Shown: one piece after another, positions 15,502 to 20,723 of the stretch | Numbering within the stretch: the first letter of the stretch is position 1 | Layout of the letters: each line of letters opens with the position of its first letter | DNA from: Aliicoccus sp041838435 | GTDB lineage: Bacteria; Bacillota; Bacilli; Staphylococcales; Salinicoccaceae | Assembly (NCBI GenBank): GCA_041838435.1 | Contig: JBGYPO010000140.1 | Location: 1-20,723, forward strand | Direction of reading: 5' to 3' | DNA: 20,723 nt | Notes under the pieces: generated by a model | The model's database searches: none | What the model saw: only the letters and a program-made list of their open reading frames with translations | Told to the model about the DNA's origin: nothing | Made by a program: the position numbers and the translations under genes

Positions 15502-15861
15502 ATGGTACGTGTAAAAAATGGTATGACTTCTCGTAAGAGACGTAAAAAAGTATTAAAACAAGCTAAAGGTTACTTTGGTGCAAAATCGAAATTATACAGA
15601 ACAGCAAAACAAGCGGTGATGAAATCAGGTCAATACGCTTATCGTGACCGTCGTCAAAAGAAACGTGACTTCAGACGCTTATGGATCACGCGTATAAATG
15701 CTGCAGCGCGTCAAAATGATATCAGTTACAACCGTTTAATGAATGGTTTAAAAGTAGCGGGTATTGATATGAACCGTAAAATGTTATCAGAAATTGCTAT
15801 CTCTAACCCAGATGCATTTGCTGAACTTGCAGGTAAAGCGAAAGACGCTTTAGCTAAATAA
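15502..15861 (+). CDS. rplT: Large-subunit ribosomal protein L20 (bL20)
   Basis: L20 is an early 23S rRNA-binding assembly protein and, in Bacillus, the repressor of its own operon through the leader upstream of infC. The 119 residues start MVRVKNGMTSRKRRKKVLKQ, followed by KGYFGAKSKLYRTAKQAVMKS and the conserved YRDRRQKKRDFRRLWITRINAA. A strong SD, AGGAGG, precedes ATG 15502. It is the last gene of the operon and is followed by an intrinsic terminator. Confidence 0.98.
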   Translation: MVRVKNGMTSRKRRKKVLKQAKGYFGAKSKLYRTAKQAVMKSGQYAYRDRRQKKRDFRRLWITRINAAARQNDISYNRLMNGLKVAGIDMNRKMLSEIAISNPDAFAELAGKAKDALAK

Positions 15862-15870
15862 TTTACTTAG

Positions 15871-15936
15871 ACCCGAATATTAAAGTATGGCTGGCATTTG
15901 ATGCTGCTTTCGTACTTTAATGTTCGGGTTATTTTA
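15871..15936 (+). terminator. Terminator of infC-rpmI-rplT
   Basis: ACCCGAA with ATTAAAGTA on the left pairs with TACTTTAAT and TTCGGGT on the right, with one unpaired base on each side at most, plus an inner GCAT/ATGC hairpin. TTATTTTAT follows. It begins nine bases after the rplT stop. Confidence 0.9.
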
Positions 15937-15993
15937 TCAATAAAAACTTTAAAAATTGATGAATAATTATTTCGGTTATAGAAATAATTATGC

Positions 15994-15999
15994 TATAGT
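15994..15999 (+). promoter_or_regulatory. Possible -10 element for the M42 peptidase unit
   Basis: TATAGT lies 33 bases upstream of ATG 16033, in an A/T-rich stretch after the rplT terminator. No clear -35 hexamer was found at the right distance. Confidence 0.35.
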
Positions 16000-16032
16000 T
16001 AGATAGAATAATATTATTTGGAGGCTATACAT

Positions 16033-17109
16033 ATGGATAAGCAACTTGAGCTTTTAAAAGAAATCACAGATGTAAATGGTATTGCTGGTTTCGAGACAGC
16101 GGTTAAAGAAGTAATGAAAGAATATTTAACGCCTGTAAGTGATGAATTAATCTATGATAACCTAGGTGGTATTTTTGGCAAGAAAAAGTCTAAGAATGGT
16201 AACCGCACTGTATTAATCGGTGGGCACATGGATGAGATTGGTTTCATGGTGACACGCATTGATGATCAGGGTTATATTAAATTCAATCCAGTTGGCGGAT
16301 GGTGGGGTCAGGTTATGCTGAGCCAACGCATGAACGTCACAACTGATAAGGGTGTGCTTCATGGTGTGATTGGTTCAAAACCACCACATATCCTTAAGCC
16401 GGAAGAGCGCAATAAGCCGGTTGATATTAAAGCGATGTTCTTAGACATCGGTGTTGCGAGTAAAGAAGAAGCAATTGAAGCTGGTGTTCAAGTCGGTGAC
16501 ATGATTACACCGCACTGTGACTTCACAGAACTCACAAACAAAGATTATTTACTTGCAAAAGCATGGGATAACCGTTTTGGTTGTGCAACTGCAATTGAAG
16601 TACTTCAGAAATTAGAAAATGAAGATGTTAATGTGAACGTTGTAAGTGGTGCGACAGTTCAAGAAGAAGTTGGTCTGCGTGGTGCTAAAGTTGCTGCACA
16701 CAGAGTAAAGCCAGATCTTGCAATCTCAGTAGACGTTGGTTTATCTTATGATTCACCAGGTATGAGTGAAGCGGATGGCGTTGGTAAAATGGGAGACGGT
16801 CCACTTGTATTCCTAATGGACTCTTCAGTTATCGGTCATGTTGGTTTCAGAAGACATATCCAAAAAGTTGCAAAAGATAAAGGTATTGATATTCAATTAA
16901 CAGCACTTACTGGTGGCGGTACGGACGCGGGTGCATTCCACGTTGCAAACGATGGTGTACCATCAATCAACATCGGTGTACCAACGCGTTACATTCACTC
17001 AAACGTGTCAATTATGCATCGTCAAGACTACAACAAAGTTGTTGAGTTAATCACAGAAGTTGTTAAGACGCTCGACGACGACGTAGTAGACGCAATCATT
17101 GGCAGATAA
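16033..17109 (+). CDS. M42-family metallopeptidase (YsdC/glutamyl aminopeptidase-like)
   Basis: A cytoplasmic di-metal aminopeptidase of the M42 group, which form tetrahedral dodecamers that trim peptides. The 358 residues carry every expected ligand or catalytic residue: GGHMDEIG (His65, catalytic Asp67), KAWDNRFG (Asp179), VQEEVGLRG (catalytic Glu211, Glu212), ISVDVGL (Asp234) and TRYIHSNVS (His322). ATG 16033 is selected over TTG 16018 because the SD GGAGG (16020-16024) lies inside the longer version and is 8 bases from the ATG. B. subtilis ysdC, a homologue, also lies just downstream of rplT, so this placement is ancestral. Preferred substrates cannot be read from the sequence. The next gene begins two bases after the stop. 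Confidence 0.93.
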   Translation: MDKQLELLKEITDVNGIAGFETAVKEVMKEYLTPVSDELIYDNLGGIFGKKKSKNGNRTVLIGGHMDEIGFMVTRIDDQGYIKFNPVGGWWGQVMLSQRMNVTTDKGVLHGVIGSKPPHILKPEERNKPVDIKAMFLDIGVASKEEAIEAGVQVGDMITPHCDFTELTNKDYLLAKAWDNRFGCATAIEVLQKLENEDVNVNVVSGATVQEEVGLRGAKVAAHRVKPDLAISVDVGLSYDSPGMSEADGVGKMGDGPLVFLMDSSVIGHVGFRRHIQKVAKDKGIDIQLTALTGGGTDAGAFHVANDGVPSINIGVPTRYIHSNVSIMHRQDYNKVVELITEVVKTLDDDVVDAIIGR

Positions 17110-17110
17110 T

Positions 17111-17842
17111 ATGCAGGAAATTATTCAGTCAAAAGATAATCAAAAAATCAAACAGATTCGTAAACTAAAGCAGAAAAAATATCGCACACAAACTGGATAC
17201 TTTTTAATTGAAGGGCAACATCTTATAGATGAAGCCCTTTCTGCACATCAAAATGTAGAAGTTGTCATCGTGAGTGATAATTATGATATGTCAGAGCAAG
17301 AGTATCCGAATATTTATATTGTCACAGACGCTGTGATGGCGACATTATCATCACTCGATACACCACCAGGTATCATGGCAGTTGTACAGTACGTTGCACC
17401 AAGTGGGGCAGGTAACCGCGTCTTAATGCTTGAAGATATCCAAGACCCTGGTAATATGGGGACATTGATACGTTCTGCTGCTGCATTTAATTTTGATAAG
17501 ATATACCTTTCTAAAAACTGTGTCGATGTATTCAGTGACAAAGTGCTTAGAAGCACACAAGGCATGCTATTTAGAGTGAACATAGAAGTAGTGGATATTG
17601 TGGAAACAATCCAAGCCTTTGAAGGTGATGTGTATATGACATCAACAGACAATGCAACATCACTTGAAGAAGTTACGCCAACAGAAAACAATGTAGCAAT
17701 TGTCCTAGGTAATGAAGGCAGTGGTATTTCAGAAGGACTTAAAGAAGTGGTTAATGCATCGATTATGATTGAGATGTCACCACATATAGAAAGTCTGAAT
17801 GTTGCAGTTGCAGGCAGCATTATCATGCATCATTTTAAATAA
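17111..17842 (+). CDS. TrmH/SpoU-family RNA 2'-O-methyltransferase (YsgA-like)
   Basis: A SAM-dependent knotted (SPOUT) methyltransferase acting on rRNA or tRNA ribose. The 243 residues have an N-terminal substrate-binding part (SKDNQKIKQIRKLKQKKYR and GYFLIEGQHLIDEAL) and a C-terminal catalytic part with motif 1 LEDIQDPGNMGTLIRSAAAF, motif 2 IVLGNEGSGIS and motif 3 IEMSPHIESLNVAVAGSII. ATG 17111 follows the M42 stop after one base, so it is probably translated by coupling; its own SD is weak. In B. subtilis and S. aureus the related gene precedes pheS-pheT, but here hflX follows. The exact RNA target is unknown. Confidence 0.92.
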   Translation: MQEIIQSKDNQKIKQIRKLKQKKYRTQTGYFLIEGQHLIDEALSAHQNVEVVIVSDNYDMSEQEYPNIYIVTDAVMATLSSLDTPPGIMAVVQYVAPSGAGNRVLMLEDIQDPGNMGTLIRSAAAFNFDKIYLSKNCVDVFSDKVLRSTQGMLFRVNIEVVDIVETIQAFEGDVYMTSTDNATSLEEVTPTENNVAIVLGNEGSGISEGLKEVVNASIMIEMSPHIESLNVAVAGSIIMHHFK

Positions 17843-17859
17843 CATAATAGAGGGATTTA

Positions 17860-19098
17860 ATGAAAGAATTTAAAGGTATAATTATTTCTGCCAATATTAG
17901 AAGTGACGCACGCGTAGAGCATCAAGTCGATGAGTTAGTACAACTCGCCGCTTCAATCGATATAGAAATTATCGGTACACACATACAAAACTTGAGTGAT
18001 ATCCAAGCGAGAACATATGTGGGAAGCGGGTTTTTAGACGAGGTTGCGGACGTGTATTTCGACGTGGAGGAAGAGGCTTCTATGATTGATTACGTTATCA
18101 TCAACGATGAGCTCACTGCGTCACAAAACAGAAATATTGAACGACGTTTTGATGTGAAGGTCATCGATCGTACGCAGGTGATTTTAGATATCTTCAGTCA
18201 ACGTGCACACTCTAAAGTAGGCCAGCTGCAAGTTGAACTTGCACAGCTTCAATACCTCGTGCCGCGCTTAAAAGGTCAAGGTATAAATTTGTCACGTCTT
18301 GGTGCAGGTATTGGTACACGTGGTCCGGGTGAAACGAAGCTTGAAACTGACCGCCGCCATATCCACACGCGCATTAAAGAGATAAGAAACCAACTTAAAA
18401 TCATTGAAGATCATCGTGAGCGTTATAGAGCACGGCGCAATATTAATCAGGTCGTAAAAATGTCATTGATTGGGTATACAAATGCGGGTAAATCAACGCT
18501 GTTTAATGTGCTTGCAAAAGGTGACACGTATGAGGAAGATGTGTTGTTTGCGACACTAGATCCGAAAACGAAACAACTTGTTTTCCCTAATGGGTTCCAG
18601 GCAATCATCAGTGATACGGTTGGTTTTATCCAAAACTTACCGACAACACTTGTAGAAAGTTTTAACTCAACACTTGAAGAAGCACGGGATAGTGATTTTA
18701 TAATTCATGTTGTAGATAATAGCGATCCGCATCATTACAACCATTATGAAACAGTACAAGCGCTTATCAAGCAGTTAGATATGCATGGTATTCCGCAGAT
18801 TGTACTGCTGAATAAGACGGATTTAGAAGATGCGCGACACTTTATCCCGGATTATCCTCATATGTATGTCAATAAATTTATGGCGCCTAAAAAGATACGA
18901 GAAGCACTATTAGAAGTCATGCAAAAGCATATGACACCATTTGCAATTACGCTCGATATTCAGGCACAGGATACACTTTATCTGTTGAAGAAGCACACGG
19001 TTGTTAAAGATGAAATAATTAATGAAGAGACAAATCAGTATGAACTCACTGGATACGAACCAGCGGGTGATTGGATTGACCGAATATTAAAAAGGTGA
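17860..19098 (+). CDS. hflX: Ribosome-associated GTPase HflX
   Basis: HflX is a stress-linked GTPase that splits stalled or hibernating ribosomes. The 412 residues include the N-terminal HflX domain (GTHIQNLSDIQARTYVGSGFLDE and IINDELTASQNRNIE), a coiled linker, the family tag RGPGETKLETDRR (about 154-166) and the G domain: G1 GYTNAGKS (205-212), G2 region LFATLDPKTK, G3 DTVGFI and G4 NKTD. SD GAGGG is a few bases upstream of ATG 17860. The stop overlaps the GTG codon just before the next gene, and both genes are in the same order in S. aureus (hflX then the ynbB homologue). Confidence 0.96.
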   Translation: MKEFKGIIISANIRSDARVEHQVDELVQLAASIDIEIIGTHIQNLSDIQARTYVGSGFLDEVADVYFDVEEEASMIDYVIINDELTASQNRNIERRFDVKVIDRTQVILDIFSQRAHSKVGQLQVELAQLQYLVPRLKGQGINLSRLGAGIGTRGPGETKLETDRRHIHTRIKEIRNQLKIIEDHRERYRARRNINQVVKMSLIGYTNAGKSTLFNVLAKGDTYEEDVLFATLDPKTKQLVFPNGFQAIISDTVGFIQNLPTTLVESFNSTLEEARDSDFIIHVVDNSDPHHYNHYETVQALIKQLDMHGIPQIVLLNKTDLEDARHFIPDYPHMYVNKFMAPKKIREALLEVMQKHMTPFAITLDIQAQDTLYLLKKHTVVKDEIINEETNQYELTGYEPAGDWIDRILKR

Positions 19099-19103
19099 CA
19101 GTT

Positions 19104-20336
19104 ATGGATACTTGGACAAAGTTAATAGAAGAATCAAAATTAGAAATAAAAGATATTATGTATGCCAATAAACAAATTGGACAGTTTAATTTTAATAAGG
19201 TATTGAATGCATTTGTCGCGCATAAAGTAACAGACACTGACCTCTCAGGCACATCGGGATACGGATATGACGATCTCGGTCGTGACAAGTTAGAAGATAT
19301 TTATGCAGATGTATTTAAAGCAGAAGATGCAATTGTAAGAAGCCAAATTATATCGGGTACCCACGCGATTAGTTTGGTTTTATTAACGTTGCTGGAGTCT
19401 GGCGATGAATTACTCTATATTACAGGCGAACCATACGATACGCTGGACAAAGTCATCGGTGAATCAAAATCTGATTTCGGGACACTGGCATATAACGGTG
19501 TTGCTATGAACACTATCGATTTACAAGATGACACATTCGATAAAGCGCGCATACTTGCATCGATTAAAGAGAATACAAAAATTATAGCGATTCAGCGCTC
19601 AAGAGGGTATTCAATCCGTAAGTCTGTGACGATAGCAGAGATTAGAGATGTTATTGCTGATATACGGGAAGTTCATCCTGACGTGATTATATTTGTGGAT
19701 AATTGTTACGGGGAATTTGTTGAGACAGAGGAGCCGATTGAAGCAGGTGCAGATATCATTGCGGGGAGCTTAATTAAAAACCCGGGTGGTGGACTCGCTA
19801 AGATGGGCGGGTACGTCGTTGGCAATCGAGATTTAATCGAGAAAGTCAGCTATAGACTCACAGTACCAGGTATAGGGAAAGAAATGGGTGCATCACTCAA
19901 CGAGCTTCATGCCATGTATCAGGGATTTTTCCTGGCACCGCATGTTGTTATTGAAGCGCTTAATGGTGCCGTGTTAACGAGTCATGTGCTTGAGAAAGTG
20001 AATGTAAAGTCAGATCCTAAATTTGATGCACCACGCACAGACCTTATTCAATCGATTATGTTTAACAGTGCTGAGGAGATGATCGGGTTCGCTCAATCAA
20101 TTCAACAAGCGTCTCCAGTTAACTCATTATTCACACCTGTTCCGGACGAGATTCCGGGATACACATCACCAGTCATTATGGCTGCAGGCACATTCGTGCA
20201 GGGCGCCTCATTAGAATTAAGTGCTGACGGTCCAATCAGACCGCCATATCGATTATATTTACAAGGCGGTCTTACATTTGAACATGTGGTGTATGCACTG
20301 GAGCATGCGCTCTGCAATCATTTAAAAGACGCATGA
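19104..20336 (+). CDS. Methionine gamma-lyase-family PLP enzyme (YnbB, 'aluminium resistance' family)
   Basis: A fold-type I pyridoxal-phosphate protein of the family often labelled aluminium resistance or MetC-like. Its real substrate is not established. Visible features of the 410 residues are SGYGYDDLGRDKLE near the N-terminus, SGTHAISLVL (phosphate-binding part), FVDNCYGEF with the pyridine-binding Asp199, and the predicted Schiff-base lysine in GSLIKNPGGGLAKMGGYVVG (Lys225). ATG 19104 is favoured over GTG 19095 because AAAAGGTG acts as its SD at 6-8 bases. It overlaps or abuts hflX, so the two are almost certainly co-transcribed. In S. aureus glnR-glnA follow; here a different gene does. 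Confidence 0.9.
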   Translation: MDTWTKLIEESKLEIKDIMYANKQIGQFNFNKVLNAFVAHKVTDTDLSGTSGYGYDDLGRDKLEDIYADVFKAEDAIVRSQIISGTHAISLVLLTLLESGDELLYITGEPYDTLDKVIGESKSDFGTLAYNGVAMNTIDLQDDTFDKARILASIKENTKIIAIQRSRGYSIRKSVTIAEIRDVIADIREVHPDVIIFVDNCYGEFVETEEPIEAGADIIAGSLIKNPGGGLAKMGGYVVGNRDLIEKVSYRLTVPGIGKEMGASLNELHAMYQGFFLAPHVVIEALNGAVLTSHVLEKVNVKSDPKFDAPRTDLIQSIMFNSAEEMIGFAQSIQQASPVNSLFTPVPDEIPGYTSPVIMAAGTFVQGASLELSADGPIRPPYRLYLQGGLTFEHVVYALEHALCNHLKDA

Positions 20337-20337
20337 A

Positions 20338-20366
20338 TTTAAAATAAATCACGATTGATGTATAAT
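20338..20366 (+). promoter_or_regulatory. Putative promoter of the 3'-truncated last gene
   Basis: TTTAAA (20338-20343), 17 bases, and TATAAT (20361-20366). It begins one base after the stop of the PLP enzyme gene and resembles the polA promoter candidate in both hexamers and spacer. Confidence 0.55.
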
Positions 20367-20400
20367 TAAAAAAACAAATTTGAACGGTGGGGAGACACAT

Positions 20401-20723
20401 ATGTTTCGTAAATTAATATTTCTTTTAGTCTTATACGTAACGATTGTGTTTGTTTCCCCAATCGTGCAATCGCTCAATTTTGATGCGGGATTTAATTATA
20501 ATGCGCTTGAAAACTGGGCAGAAGAATATTTATTTCGCTCGTATGATATGACGAGTATTGAAGCGGTAAACAGCACCCAGACACAGTCGGTCGAATATAT
20601 GCTCGGCCAGAGTTTATCACAAGAAGGACATGACGTTGTGGACAGTGAATACGTGGGAGAATTTAGAGTCATACAACAAAATGACCATTTCCGGATGATA
20701 CTTGTGAATGATGGGGTTGTGAC
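20401..20723 (+). CDS. Membrane-anchored or secreted protein, N-terminal part; possibly CAP-associated-domain family
   Basis: The frame runs off the right edge after about 107 residues. ATG 20401 has GGGGAG a few bases upstream. The N-terminus, MFRKLIFLLVLYVTIVFVSP, is a signal peptide or membrane anchor; the next 35 residues look like a linker with several aromatic and acidic residues (NALENWAEEYLFRSYDM). The following stretch, with VEYMLGQSLSQEG, a tyrosine and GEFRVIQQ, then FRMILVNDGVV, has the layout of the CAP-associated N-terminal domain (an LG-x-x motif, a beta strand with an aromatic residue, then an NDGxV strand) seen in B. subtilis YlbC-like proteins. That assignment is tentative because the catalytic CAP/SCP domain would lie outside the window. 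Confidence 0.7.
   Translation, partial: MFRKLIFLLVLYVTIVFVSPIVQSLNFDAGFNYNALENWAEEYLFRSYDMTSIEAVNSTQTQSVEYMLGQSLSQEGHDVVDSEYVGEFRVIQQNDHFRMILVNDGVV

Overview
The window is a low-to-moderate GC Gram-positive chromosome segment. Gene order (icd, polA-mutM-coaE, gapB, nrdR-dnaB-dnaI, thrS, infC-rpmI-rplT) and protein sequence resemblance point to the family Staphylococcaceae. It is probably one of the non-aureus lineages such as Macrococcus, Jeotgalicoccus or Salinicoccus; the genus cannot be fixed from the sequence alone. Almost every gene is on the + strand; the one clear exception is ggt.

Layout. 1-1042 is the 3' part of icd, closed by a very long nested hairpin terminator (about 1109-1203). 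In Staphylococcus aureus phoP-phoR sit between icd and polA; here they are absent and polA follows directly. 1313-5385 is a tight repair and cofactor operon, polA-mutM-coaE. 5448-6452 is gapB, with its own terminator.

6500-9600 looks like an accessory insertion between gapB and nrdR, which are neighbours in S. aureus. It holds a 57-65 residue membrane protein that seems to use a non-canonical AUA or AUC start, a 51-bp-period hairpin repeat array of about 11 units (6902-7448) isolated by a terminator on each side, and a minus-strand secreted gamma-glutamyltransferase with an acidic C-terminal tail.

9605-12310 is nrdR-dnaB-dnaI (ribonucleotide reductase regulator plus primosome proteins). 12311-14527 is thrS behind a complete T-box riboswitch. 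14528-15861 is infC-rpmI-rplT behind an L20-type autoregulatory leader; infC starts at AUA, not at the upstream ATG that overlaps the Shine-Dalgarno (SD) sequence.

16033-20336 is a second run of close-packed genes: an M42 aminopeptidase, a TrmH-family RNA methyltransferase, hflX and a methionine gamma-lyase-like PLP enzyme (ynbB family). In S. aureus the methyltransferase lies beside pheST and hflX-ynbB lies near glnRA, so this junction looks like a rearrangement point. The window ends inside a membrane-anchored or secreted protein, possibly of the CAP-associated (YlbC-like) family.

Most genes are housekeeping: DNA repair and replication initiation, translation, and central carbon metabolism. 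The most unusual item is the 51-bp repeat array, whose hairpin arms show compensatory change between core and degenerate edge units and whose core loops vary only between A and G. I found no recognisable defence system, CRISPR array, insertion sequence, tRNA or rRNA gene.
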